Origin: Gammaproteobacteria bacterium | GTDB lineage: Bacteria > Pseudomonadota > Gammaproteobacteria > SZUA-229 | Assembly (NCBI GenBank): GCA_011051475.1 | Contig: DRLE01000024.1 | Location: 1 to 14,079, forward strand | Reading direction: 5' to 3' | Length of the DNA: 14,079 nucleotides | In this document: positions 7,292 through 13,804 of the stretch, piece by piece | How positions within the stretch are numbered: position 1 is the stretch's first letter | How the letters are laid out: every line of letters starts with the position of its first letter | Notes under the pieces: model-generated | Told to the model about the DNA's origin: nothing | The model's database searches: none | The model's input: the letters and a program-made list of their open reading frames with translations, nothing else | Translations under genes and position numbers: made by a program

Positions 7292-7385
7292 TTGGCAGTT
7301 GGCAGTTGGCAGTTGGCATAATCTAAAAAATGGCGGCGTTATATTGTCAAGTTTTTACTGCAAACTGACGACTGCCAACTGACAA
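7292..7385. repeat. Inverted heptamer array (TTGGCAG type), copy 2
   Basis: The left arm holds three exact TTGGCAG units plus TTGGCAT (7292-7319). The right arm carries four units on the other strand: TTTGCAG 7364-7358, TCGTCAG 7371-7365, TTGGCAG 7378-7372, TTGTCAG 7385-7379. The element fills the convergent gap between the STAS gene and the DUF302 gene, ending one base before the latter's stop codon, so it may serve as a two-way transcript end. The unit consensus is the same as at 4144-4213. Confidence 0.87.
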
Positions 7386-7386
7386 C

Positions 7387-7872
7387 TTATTTATCTTCCG
7401 CCTCGCGGATATCATCGAACACCGAATAAACATCACTTTCCCAGCGGCGGAAAAGAATCTTGTCCTTGTCATCATCAATCATTTCTGCGTAAACCAGCGG
7501 ATTGGCCGTTACCAGTACGGTTTCACCGTTCTCGGCAAAGATGGATATTTTCGGTGGCATATAGGCCGCCAGTACCGGGTACTTGTTGACCAGGTACTGG
7601 ATTTCCTTCGGCTTGCCGACAAACACCACGCGGTACTTGTCGGTCTTGTAACCCATGCCGGTCAGGCCGACATCGATACGTTGCACACGGGTAATATTGT
7701 AACCATGCTCGCGGATGGAGTTTTGCAGAGCCAGCATGGCTTCGGGAAAGCCCTGGGTGGTTCGCACCATCAGCAGGTCACTGGCCAGCAATGGACGACT
7801 GAACAGTAACATCGTCGCCAGTAGCAGCGTGTACAGGCTGTCGCGCAAGGCATTCATTCTCCTGTTTATCAT
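7387..7872 (-). CDS. Secreted DUF302 protein
   Basis: A 161-residue protein with an N-terminal signal sequence (basic MINRRMNALR, hydrophobic DSLYTLLLATMLLFSRPLLA; cleavage likely near residue 30), followed by a DUF302-like domain (about 34-150). The molecular function of DUF302 is not established. Compared with the DUF302 domain in the neighbouring cytochrome gene, the positions of both its cysteines are changed: VVFVGKP replaces the HFCNFG segment and YMPPKISIF replaces FLPCRVTVI. The start ATG (7872) overlaps the cytochrome stop in an ATGA arrangement and has GGAGG about 10 bases upstream, so the two genes are coupled. A later ATG at 7857 is possible. Periplasmic location is inferred. Confidence 0.8.
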   Translation of the reverse strand: MINRRMNALRDSLYTLLLATMLLFSRPLLASDLLMVRTTQGFPEAMLALQNSIREHGYNITRVQRIDVGLTGMGYKTDKYRVVFVGKPKEIQYLVNKYPVLAAYMPPKISIFAENGETVLVTANPLVYAEMIDDDKDKILFRRWESDVYSVFDDIREAEDK

Positions 7873-8912
7873 AAGGTCGCATCCTCCAGCAGGGTACTGT
7901 ATACCTCGTACATTTCCTCACAGGCCTCATCCAGCTCGTGGTTGTTAAACAGCTTGCTCAGCCGTTTGGGATTGATCGTGCTCAGCTGCACCTTGCCGTC
8001 TTTTTCGATAACCGTTACCCGGCACGGCAGGAACATACCCACACGCGGGTCTATGGCCAGCGCCTCGAAGAGGAAACCGAAGTTACAGAAATGCAGTATC
8101 ACCTGTTTCCTGTTTTCCTTGCCCGGCTCGACCAGGCCATGCTCAAGATAGTCGGTGCGTATCAATGTAAAGTTCTGATCGGTAATAGCCTGCTTCAGGT
8201 TTTCGATAGTCTCTTCAAGGCTATAGGGCGAATCAGCAACAATGGTCGGTGGCTCCTCACCACTGGCTTCCAGACTCTGCTGCAATTTGGCCGCGGATTC
8301 CTCAAAGCTGCGGATATAGGCAACAATGTCGTTGATATCTTTTTTACTCAAACCGGCCTTGAGCATGGACACCATCGGCGTACCCTCGCGGCCATTGCTG
8401 ATGGTGCTGTGTATCATGCTGTCCGTAGCGGCCTGGAGAAAACCGGCGTTGTTAAGTGCCGGCGCAATAATCGGCAGGTCGCGCTTGCGTGAAAAGGTAA
8501 CACCGGTACCCTTGCCGCCTCTGCCATCCTGTCCGTGGCACTGTACACAGCGCTCTGCAAACAACGCCTTGCCATGTTCTTTATCACCCTCGATACGGGC
8601 CGTGTTTTCCTTAGGCGCAGGCCTGTCGGACCAGCTGCGGATATATTTCACAATAGCAGCCAGCTGCGCGTCACTGAGAGTATCGAATGACGGCATAATC
8701 CTTCCCGGACGACCATGGCGAATGGTTTTCTTCAGGTATTCATCGGGCACGTTATTCAGGAACGACGGCAGTGCCAGTGGCACACCTACCCCGCCGGTAC
8801 CATCGACACCGTGACAGGCCGAGCAGTGACTGGCATAGAGCCGATCACCATGCGGCGCCGCTGAAACAGCCATACTGAACAGCAGGCAGCAGAAAAAAAG
8901 AAGCTTTCTCAT
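7869..8912 (-). CDS. Dihaem cytochrome c fused to a C-terminal DUF302 domain
   Basis: A 347-residue periplasmic protein. A signal peptide (MRKLLFFCCLLFSMAVSA, cleavage near residue 18) leads into two class I cytochrome c domains. The first has CSACH (30-34) with likely axial Met in RIMPSF (M73), the second CVQCH (122-126) with likely axial Met in GTPM (M180). A Glu/Ser-rich linker is followed by a DUF302 domain from about residue 229 to the end, with C266 (HFCNFGFLFEAL) and C287 (MFLPCRVTVI). The tandem-haem part resembles small electron carriers such as cytochrome c4; the fusion suggests that the DUF302 domain acts in or near an electron-transfer step. The gene starts 17 bases after hinT and overlaps the next DUF302 gene by 4 bases. 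The redox partner cannot be told. Confidence 0.9.
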   Translation of the reverse strand: MRKLLFFCCLLFSMAVSAAPHGDRLYASHCSACHGVDGTGGVGVPLALPSFLNNVPDEYLKKTIRHGRPGRIMPSFDTLSDAQLAAIVKYIRSWSDRPAPKENTARIEGDKEHGKALFAERCVQCHGQDGRGGKGTGVTFSRKRDLPIIAPALNNAGFLQAATDSMIHSTISNGREGTPMVSMLKAGLSKKDINDIVAYIRSFEESAAKLQQSLEASGEEPPTIVADSPYSLEETIENLKQAITDQNFTLIRTDYLEHGLVEPGKENRKQVILHFCNFGFLFEALAIDPRVGMFLPCRVTVIEKDGKVQLSTINPKRLSKLFNNHELDEACEEMYEVYSTLLEDATL

Positions 8913-8929
8913 AGAATTCGTCCGGTTGT

Positions 8930-9274
8930 TTAACCTGGTGGCCAGCGCATGGCGCGTCCGCCGAGCAGATGCATGTGAATATGAAACACGGTCTGCCCCG
9001 CCCCTTCGTTGCAGTTCACCACCATGCGGTAACCATCTTCACTCAAACCCTCCTGCGCGGCAATAGCCTTGGCCGCGATAAAGAGCTCACCCATCACAGG
9101 CCCATCTTCAACATCAATATCATTGACTGTTGCAATATGCTTGCGGGGAATAATCAGGATATGGGTCGGCGCGTGTGGATTGACGTCACGAAAGGCCAGC
9201 ACCGTATCATTTTCATACACTATCTCTGCCGGGATTTCGCCATCCCGAATCTTGCAGAACAGACAATCACTCAT
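8930..9274 (-). CDS. hinT: HIT-family nucleotide-binding protein (HinT-like)
   Basis: A 114-residue HIT protein, a cytoplasmic purine nucleoside phosphoramidate hydrolase by family. The N-terminus CLFCKIRDGEIPAEIVYEND and central NPHAPTHILIIPRKHIATV are typical of HinT, and the histidine triad is HIHMHLLGGR near the C-terminus. The start ATG has GGGAGAGG about 7 bases upstream. It is the first gene of a minus-strand set with the cytochrome/DUF302 genes; the functional link is not obvious and may be only positional. TTGACC occurs upstream, but no convincing -10 partner was found. Confidence 0.93.
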   Translation of the reverse strand: MSDCLFCKIRDGEIPAEIVYENDTVLAFRDVNPHAPTHILIIPRKHIATVNDIDVEDGPVMGELFIAAKAIAAQEGLSEDGYRMVVNCNEGAGQTVFHIHMHLLGGRAMRWPPG

Positions 9275-9405
9275 ACTTGCACCTCTCCCGGTACCTTAAT
9301 GCGCGTTATTTAAACACAGGTATGAAAAAAAGATTTTGATACTGGTCAATAAGTTACCGCATATTCCAGACGGCGTCTACTGTCCGGGGAACGGACGCAC
9401 CGGTA

Positions 9406-10002
9406 CTACTGGTCGAAGCGCTGGCGGCCGCTGAAAGCATGTGCCAGGGTGCCGGCGTCGATATACTCCAGCTCCCCGCCCAGGGGTACGCCGTGGGCAA
9501 TGCGTGTCGTCATCACATTGTGTCGGGCGGCCATTTCGGAAATATAGTGCGCCGTGGCCTCGCCTTCAACGGTCGGATTGGTTGCCAGAATCAGTTCCTT
9601 TATTTCGCCGCTACCCAGCCGCTGCTCCAGCAGCTCCAGGCCCAGCTCGGCAGGGCCGATACCATCCAGCGGTGACAAGTGTCCCATCAACACGAAATAC
9701 CGACCGCGAAATTCCGCCGTCTGTTCGATGGCGAAAATATCGGCCGGCGTTTCGATCACGCACAGAGTGGTATTGTCACGCGAACCGCTCTGGCAGATAT
9801 CACACAGCGCGTTCTCGCTCAGGGTGCGGCACATGGAACAATGGCCGATCTTTTCCACCGCCTCGGTAAGCGCGGCCGACAGGGTTTTCGCGCCCTCGCG
9901 GTCACGCTCAAGCAGGTAAAAGGCCATGCGCTGCGCCGTTTTCGGACCGACGCCGGGCAGGCATTTGAGGGCGTCGATTAACTGTTGGAGAAGTGGGGAC
10001 AT
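9406..10002 (-). CDS. recR: Recombination mediator protein RecR
   Basis: RecR works with RecF and RecO to load RecA on gapped DNA. The 198-residue product has the N-terminal helix-hairpin-helix (LPGVGPKTAQRMAFYLL), a four-cysteine zinc motif (C55, C58, C67, C70), a Toprim domain (from VIETPADIFAIE) and the C-terminal GVPLGGELEYIDAGTLAHAF, all in family order and usual length. No Shine-Dalgarno sequence is visible: the ten bases before the ATG are C- and A-rich, and upstream of them lies a 10-bp-unit palindrome. In E. coli recR directly follows ybaB; here about 220 bases of repeat DNA separate the two. Confidence 0.97.
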   Translation of the reverse strand: MSPLLQQLIDALKCLPGVGPKTAQRMAFYLLERDREGAKTLSAALTEAVEKIGHCSMCRTLSENALCDICQSGSRDNTTLCVIETPADIFAIEQTAEFRGRYFVLMGHLSPLDGIGPAELGLELLEQRLGSGEIKELILATNPTVEGEATAHYISEMAARHNVMTTRIAHGVPLGGELEYIDAGTLAHAFSGRQRFDQ

Positions 10003-10020
10003 GGTGAGTGTTTTTTTGCC

Positions 10021-10198
10021 GCAAATGGACGCAAATAAACGCGAATAAAGTTTTATTACACGCTTGTTCCGTAGGCCTGCTTAAGCGCTAGCGTAGCAGG
10101 CATTATCACCTGCCGGCAACGGCAAAGCCTTATGCCGGCCTACGACAGCTAAAGCCAGTCTGAAGTAAAAACATTTGCGTTTATTTGCGTTCATTTGC
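10021..10198. repeat. Palindrome with 10-bp-period arms, enclosing a REPIN
   Basis: The left arm is three 10-bp units (GCAAATGGAC, GCAAATAAAC, GCGAATAAAG; 10021-10050). The right arm (10171-10198) carries matching units on the other strand (GCAAATGAAC, GCAAATAAAC, GCAAATGT). The arms flank a loop of about 120 bases that holds the second REPIN (10070-10144). The whole composite separates ybaB from recR and stops about 18 bases before the recR start. Confidence 0.85.
10070..10144. repeat. REP pair in inverted orientation (REPIN/BIME type), copy 2
   Basis: This is the same design as at 1533-1615: outward CGTAGGCC (10070-10077) and GGCCTACG (10137-10144), a right REP TGCCGGC...GCCGGCC and a left REP TGCCTGC...GCAGGCC on the other strand. 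The outer stems are almost identical to copy 1, whereas the loops and the central spacer differ (75 bp against 83 bp), as expected for separate insertions of one mobile family. Confidence 0.88.
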
Positions 10199-10226
10199 GG
10201 ACTATATACAAATCTGTATGACTGAA

Positions 10227-10553
10227 TCAAAACGGCAGTTTCATGCCACCGGGAAGATTCAGGCCGGCGGTCAGGCCGGACATTTTTTCTGAGGATGTCT
10301 GCTCGATCTTGCGCACCGCGTCATTGACCGCCGCGGCCAGCAGATCTTCGATCATTTCCTTGTCATCACCCATCAGGCTGTCGTCAAGATTGACCCGCAG
10401 CAGTTCATGGCGACCGTTCATCACCACGGTGACCATACCGCCACCGGCAGTACCCTCGACTTCCATATTGGCAATTTCCTGCTGCGCTTTCTGCATGTCT
10501 TCCTGCATCTTCTGCGCCTGTTTGAGCATATTGCCCATTCCACCTTTTATCAT
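10227..10553 (-). CDS. ybaB: YbaB/EbfC nucleoid-associated protein
   Basis: A 108-residue DNA-binding, nucleoid-associated protein. It matches E. coli YbaB along its length: GGMGNMLKQAQKMQEDMQKAQ, then EVEGTAGGGMVTVVMNGRHELLRV, DDKEMIEDLLAAAVNDAVRKIE and the C-terminal LPGGMKLPF. AGAGG lies 7 bases before the ATG. It stands between dnaX and recR as in many gammaproteobacteria. The gap to dnaX is taken up by a perfect inverted repeat and a heptamer array. Confidence 0.96.
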   Translation of the reverse strand: MIKGGMGNMLKQAQKMQEDMQKAQQEIANMEVEGTAGGGMVTVVMNGRHELLRVNLDDSLMGDDKEMIEDLLAAAVNDAVRKIEQTSSEKMSGLTAGLNLPGGMKLPF

Positions 10554-10574
10554 AATCGACCTCTCTTAAATCCT

Positions 10575-10649
10575 GTCATTGCGAGCATAGCGAAGCAATC
10601 CCGTGCCGCTGTCAACTCAACCAGATTGCTTCGCTATGCTCGCAATGAC
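10575..10649. repeat. Perfect 26-bp inverted repeat (GCGAGCATAGCGAAGCAA type)
   Basis: GTCATTGCGAGCATAGCGAA plus GCAATC (10575-10600) is repeated as an exact reverse complement at 10624-10649, with a 23-base loop. Each arm contains GCGAGCATA and GCGAAGCAA, two 9-bp units. The family resembles the widespread GTCATTGCGAGC...GAAGCAATC intergenic repeats of many proteobacteria. It lies between dnaX and ybaB and could form a very stable hairpin in their transcript. Confidence 0.92.
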
Positions 10650-10655
10650 GTATAA

Positions 10656-10683
10656 CTATTCACTATACATTAATCACTATTCA
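10656..10683 (-). repeat. Single-armed heptamer array at the 3' end of dnaX
   Basis: On the minus strand four 7-bp units follow each other: TGAATAG (10683-10677), TGATTAA (10676-10670), TGTATAG (10669-10663), TGAATAG (10662-10656). The second unit contains the dnaX stop codon, so the array has entered the coding region. No inverted partner arm is evident. Confidence 0.7.
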
Positions 10684-12373
10684 CTGGTTTTACCGATCCC
10701 GGCACCAGCTCGGCATTAAAATTCTCTTTCAGCGCCTGGGCAAAACTGTCTTCCGTAATGGCCTGCTCGGCCTGTTGCTGGCGCTGGCGGGTTTCACGCT
10801 GAATGGTCTGCGCCGGGGATTCCGCTGCCGTCTGCCCGGTTACCTCAATCTGCAGCTGTGCATCGATATTAAAATATTCCCCCAGCGCCTGCTGCAGGCG
10901 CTGCTTGGCCTTGGCATTGATCAGGTTACTGTGCCCCTGGGCGATCTGCAGCACGATATTGCAACCATCACGCTGCTTCATGGTGCAGTTGATCGCCAGC
11001 TGCTTGACCAGACCGCCCAGCCCCAGTGCATTGACGATTTCACGCCAGTCGCCGGAGGCAGCCGGCTGCACGGAAGGTGTCGCAGCAGGCGTCACCTGAG
11101 GCTCAGATGCCACCGCCGCAGGTACTGGCTGTGCCGCAGCACTCTGTGATACCGACGATTGTGGCGCGGCTTGCGCTGGAGAAGACCTCGAGGAAGATGA
11201 CGGCGCTGCAGGTGGTACTTGCTCACTCACCTGCGACGTGCTCGACACCGCCTGTTGCGAACCATACTGAATAGCCGCTGCGTCCACGGCAGCCGGACGA
11301 AACGCCAGCATGCGCAGCATAATCATTTCAAAACCGTTGCGCATATCCGGCGCCAGTGGCAGATCACGCCGGCCAATCAGGGCAATCTGATAGAACAGCT
11401 GCAGGTCTTCGGCACTGACCTGCTCGCTCAGTTCAAGCAGTTGTTCGCGCGCGCTGACGTATTCATCCAGCGCTTCGGGTACGGTTTTCGCCAGGCTCAT
11501 GTGATGCAGCAGGCTGATCAGCTCGGCCAGCACATTTTCAAAATCCGGGGAAAACTCGGCCAGCTCGGCAACCACTTTCAGGGTCTGCGATGCATCGCGG
11601 GCAATAATGGCGTTGAGCAGACGCAACACCTTGTCACGGGAAACGCTGCCAAGCATATCGCGCACTTCCTGCTCCTGCACGCTGCCACCGCCAAAGGCCA
11701 GCGCCTGGTCCAGCAGGCTGAGCGCATCGCGCATACTGCCGTCGGCGGCCTCGGCGATCAGCTGCAGCGCGGTGACGTTATAGTCGACCTTTTCTTCGCC
11801 AAGAATATACTGCAGGTGGCTGATAATCAGGCTCACCGGCAGGCGTTTGAGATTGAATTGCAGGCAACGCGAAAGAATGGTGACCGGCAGCTTCTGCGGA
11901 TCGGTGGTGGCGAGCAGGAACTTGACGTGCGGCGGTGGCTCTTCCAGGGTTTTCAGCAGCGCATTGAAGCTGCTTTTGGAGAACATGTGCACCTCGTCGA
12001 TCAGATACACCTTGTAGCGGCCGCGGGTGGGTGCGTACTGCACATTTTCCAGCAGCTCACGGGTATCGTCCACGCCGGTGCGCGAGGCCGCATCCACTTC
12101 GATCAGGTCAACATAACGGCCTTCGGCAATCTCCCGGCAGGTAGCGCATTCACCGCAGGGGGTGGCGGTAATACCGGTTTCGCAGTTCAGCGACTTGGAA
12201 AAAATGCGGGCGATGGTGGTCTTGCCCACGCCGCGGGTGCCGGTAAACAGATAGGCATGGTGCAGGCGGTCATCATTGAGGGCATTGACCAGGGCGCGCT
12301 GTACGTGCTCCTGACCGACCAGTTGCTGGAAATTCTGCGGACGCCACTTTCGCGCCAGAACCTGATAACTCAT
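10670..12373 (-). CDS. dnaX: DNA polymerase III subunit tau
   Basis: Tau is the clamp-loader ATPase that also bridges the polymerase cores and DnaB. The 567-residue product has Walker A GTRGVGKT (45-52), a zinc module with C64, C73, C76 and C79, the Walker B region LIDEVHMF (124-131), a sensor 1 region (LLATTDPQKLP) and the SRC arginine-finger motif (168-170). A long Pro/Ala/Ser/Gln-rich linker (about 364-434) leads to a C-terminal tau-specific domain (from about WREIVNALGLGGLVKQL). It is shorter than the 643-residue E. coli protein. No A-rich slippery heptamer of the E. coli type occurs near the linker, so a short gamma form made by -1 frameshifting is not supported here. The last four residues (VNSD) are encoded by a heptamer repeat. 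Confidence 0.97.
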   Translation of the reverse strand: MSYQVLARKWRPQNFQQLVGQEHVQRALVNALNDDRLHHAYLFTGTRGVGKTTIARIFSKSLNCETGITATPCGECATCREIAEGRYVDLIEVDAASRTGVDDTRELLENVQYAPTRGRYKVYLIDEVHMFSKSSFNALLKTLEEPPPHVKFLLATTDPQKLPVTILSRCLQFNLKRLPVSLIISHLQYILGEEKVDYNVTALQLIAEAADGSMRDALSLLDQALAFGGGSVQEQEVRDMLGSVSRDKVLRLLNAIIARDASQTLKVVAELAEFSPDFENVLAELISLLHHMSLAKTVPEALDEYVSAREQLLELSEQVSAEDLQLFYQIALIGRRDLPLAPDMRNGFEMIMLRMLAFRPAAVDAAAIQYGSQQAVSSTSQVSEQVPPAAPSSSSRSSPAQAAPQSSVSQSAAAQPVPAAVASEPQVTPAATPSVQPAASGDWREIVNALGLGGLVKQLAINCTMKQRDGCNIVLQIAQGHSNLINAKAKQRLQQALGEYFNIDAQLQIEVTGQTAAESPAQTIQRETRQRQQQAEQAITEDSFAQALKENFNAELVPGSVKPVNSD

Positions 12374-12440
12374 GCCGGACCATTAACCGTGGAAGAACAG
12401 CCGGAACCGGCCGGGTCGGGCCGGCATCGGCTATTCACAG

Positions 12441-12461
12441 AAAAAATCGGGTGGTAACCCG
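12441..12461 (-). terminator. Rho-independent terminator of the 4.5S RNA gene
   Basis: On the minus strand CGGGT-TACC-ACCCG forms a 5-bp stem with a 4-base loop, followed by A and six T. It overlaps the 3' strand of the SRP RNA terminal stem and separates that RNA from dnaX. Confidence 0.75.
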
Positions 12462-12564
12462 CCCCAGCCACACCCCGGCGCCCGAGATCACTGCTACCGT
12501 TGCTTCCTTCCGGACCTGGCGGGGTTTACAGCTTATCGTCGCGAGGGGACCGGAACAGGTCACC
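12453..12564 (-). ncRNA. ffs: Signal recognition particle RNA (4.5S, small bacterial type)
   Basis: The 4.5S RNA forms the SRP with Ffh and targets inner-membrane proteins. On the minus strand the conserved domain IV apex CCAGGTCCGGAAGGAAGCAA is present, with the GGAA tetraloop and the asymmetric loop bases. The ends pair: GGTGACC (12564-12558) with GGTTACC (12459-12453), allowing one G-U pair. This gives about 112 bases, close to the 114 of E. coli. The exact ends are estimated from pairing, the upstream -10 box and the downstream terminator. Placement just upstream of dnaX is as in pseudomonads. Confidence 0.95.
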
Positions 12565-12575
12565 ATAAGAGGCGA

Positions 12576-12581
12576 ATTATA
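12576..12581 (-). promoter_or_regulatory. -10 box of the 4.5S RNA promoter
   Basis: A perfect TATAAT on the minus strand ends 11 bases before the RNA 5' end and is followed by a GC-rich TCGCCTC. At the right distance for a -35 box (about 12599-12604) the sequence is CGACGA, a poor match that lies within a heptamer array. Confidence 0.7.
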
Positions 12582-12594
12582 CCTTAAAAATCCG

Positions 12595-12666
12595 TCATTC
12601 GTCGTTCGTTTTTCGTCCTTCATTAAACCAACAAGAGACAAATGACCACAGACCAAAGACGAACGA
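12595..12666. repeat. Inverted heptamer array (TCNTTCG type) between ffs and hemC
   Basis: The left arm on the plus strand has four units: TCATTCG 12595-12601, TCGTTCG 12602-12608, TTTTTCG 12609-12615, TCCTTCA 12616-12622. After a 9-base spacer the right arm has five units on the minus strand: TCTCTTG 12638-12632, TCATTTG 12645-12639, TCTGTGG 12652-12646, TCTTTGG 12659-12653, TCGTTCG 12666-12660. Pairing is perfect for the outer TCGTTCG pair and weakens toward the centre. It occupies the divergent promoter region. Confidence 0.8.
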
Positions 12667-12678
12667 TCACTTATACCG

Positions 12679-12684
12679 TATAAT
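12679..12684 (+). promoter_or_regulatory. -10 box of the hemC promoter
   Basis: A perfect TATAAT followed by GCGCGC, 30 bases before the hemC start. The position of a -35 box (about 12656-12661) reads AAGACG and falls in the right arm of the heptamer array. An activator or weak basal use may be implied. Confidence 0.65.
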
Positions 12685-12713
12685 GCGCGCAAATTATTTC
12701 ACACCCTATTCCA

Positions 12714-13643
12714 ATGAAATCAAGTCTGAAAATCGCAACCCGGAAAAGCCCGCTGGCGCTCTGGCAGGCGGAACACGTCAAAGCCGAGCTGATCAGGGCC
12801 CATCCCGGGCTGGACGTTGAGCTGGTCACCTTTACCACCAAAGGCGACAAGATCCTGGACACCCCGCTGGCCAAGATCGGCGGCAAGGGCCTGTTTGTCA
12901 AGGAGCTGGAAAACGCCCTGCTCGACGGCCGCGCCGATATTGCTGCACATTCCATCAAGGACGTACCCATGGAATTCCCCGAGGGACTGTTCCTGGCGAC
13001 CATTCTTGAGCGCGAAGAACCCTGTGATGCCTTTGTTTCCAACAAGATCGATAATATCCAGGGCCTGCCCATCGGCGCCACCGTCGGCACCTGCAGCCTG
13101 CGCCGCAAAAGCCAGCTGCTGAGCAAGCGCCCGGATTTAAAAATCAAAGATTTACGCGGCAATGTGAATTCGCGCCTGGCCAAGCTGGATAATGGCGACT
13201 ACGACGCCATTATCCTCGCCTGCGCCGGCCTGATCCGCCTGGAAATGGCTGATCGCATTCAGCAGCGCGTCTCCTCCTCCTGGATCCTGCCCGCCGTCGG
13301 CCAGGGCGCCGTCGGCCTGGAGGCACGCGAAGGCGATACCGAGGTACTGGAACTGATCAGCGCCCTGCACCACCAGGACACCGCCGACCGGGTCACCGCC
13401 GAACGCGCCCTCAACCGCCAGCTGCAGGGCGGTTGCCAGGTGCCGATTGCCAGCTACGCCATGCTCGACGGCGACACCCTGCACCTGCAGGGCCTGGTCG
13501 GGGAACCCGACGGCAGCAAAATCGTCGAAGGCAATATCAGCGGTCACCGCAGTGACGCCGAAAAGCTGGGAACCGAGCTGGCCGATGACTTATTATCGCG
13601 CGGAGCAAAAGAAATACTGGAGAAATTGTTCAACGCAGAATAG
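12714..13643 (+). CDS. hemC: Hydroxymethylbilane synthase (porphobilinogen deaminase)
   Basis: HemC joins four porphobilinogen molecules into hydroxymethylbilane, the precursor of haem and sirohaem. The 309-residue protein has the N-terminal IATRKSPLALWQAEHV, TKGDKILDTPLAKIGGKGLF and catalytic Asp83 in AAHSIKDVP. It also has GTCSLRRKSQL, DLRGNVNSRLAKLD, LPAVGQGAVGLEAR and the dipyrromethane cofactor-binding Cys241 in LQGGCQVPIASYA. The length matches the family. No Shine-Dalgarno sequence is evident before the ATG (the preceding bases are ACCCTATTCCA), so initiation may rely on an unstructured leader. hemD is not found downstream; the tRNA-Ser gene follows instead. The cytochrome gene nearby needs haem, but the distance gives no evidence of a regulatory link. 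Confidence 0.98.
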   Translation: MKSSLKIATRKSPLALWQAEHVKAELIRAHPGLDVELVTFTTKGDKILDTPLAKIGGKGLFVKELENALLDGRADIAAHSIKDVPMEFPEGLFLATILEREEPCDAFVSNKIDNIQGLPIGATVGTCSLRRKSQLLSKRPDLKIKDLRGNVNSRLAKLDNGDYDAIILACAGLIRLEMADRIQQRVSSSWILPAVGQGAVGLEAREGDTEVLELISALHHQDTADRVTAERALNRQLQGGCQVPIASYAMLDGDTLHLQGLVGEPDGSKIVEGNISGHRSDAEKLGTELADDLLSRGAKEILEKLFNAE

Positions 13644-13708
13644 AATACGCGACCCGGCTGAACGCTATAGACGGATTTATAGACAGCTGTGATATAAAAA
13701 AGAGTTTT

Positions 13709-13796
13709 AGAGAGGTGTCCGAGTGGTTGAAGGAGCACGCCTGGAAAGTGTGTATACCGAAAGGTATCGAGGGTTCGAATCCCTTCCTCTCTGCCA
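13709..13796 (+). tRNA. tRNA-Ser (anticodon GGA)
   Basis: An 88-base class II tRNA with encoded CCA. The acceptor arms AGAGAGG and CCTCTCT pair fully. The D arm follows TCCGAGTGGTTGAAGGA, the anticodon stem CACGC/GTGTG encloses CTGGAAA, the long variable arm is TATACC-GAAA-GGTATC, and the T arm is GAGGG-TTCGAAT-CCCTT. It is nearly identical in the core to E. coli serW/serX. It lies 65 bases after hemC on the same strand. A TATAAA lies 11 bases upstream, but no clear -35 was found. Its last 16-18 bases are repeated several times in the DNA that follows. Confidence 0.97.
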
Positions 13797-13804
13797 TAAA
13801 ACAA

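Noticed and set aside
7002..7319. Minus-strand frame beginning MPTANCQLPT
   Set aside because: The start is translated heptamer repeat and the rest is antisense to the STAS gene.
9361..9405. Hairpins GTCCG-TTCCC-CGGAC and AGACGGCGTCT after recR as a terminator
   Set aside because: The stems are short and no T run follows, so a rho-independent terminator is not supported.
11219..12457. 412-codon open frame on the plus strand opposite dnaX
   Set aside because: It is fully antisense to a clear dnaX gene, has low-complexity His/Gln-rich composition and no family resemblance; it is a shadow of the GC-rich coding strand.
12435..12692. Minus-strand 85-codon frame over the 4.5S RNA region
   Set aside because: It overlaps the SRP RNA, its promoter and the heptamer array; its sequence is translated repeat and RNA.
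13544..13804. Minus-strand frame across tRNA-Ser (product MFYGREEGIRTLDT...)
   Set aside because: This peptide is the classic artefact of translating an antisense tRNA-Ser gene.
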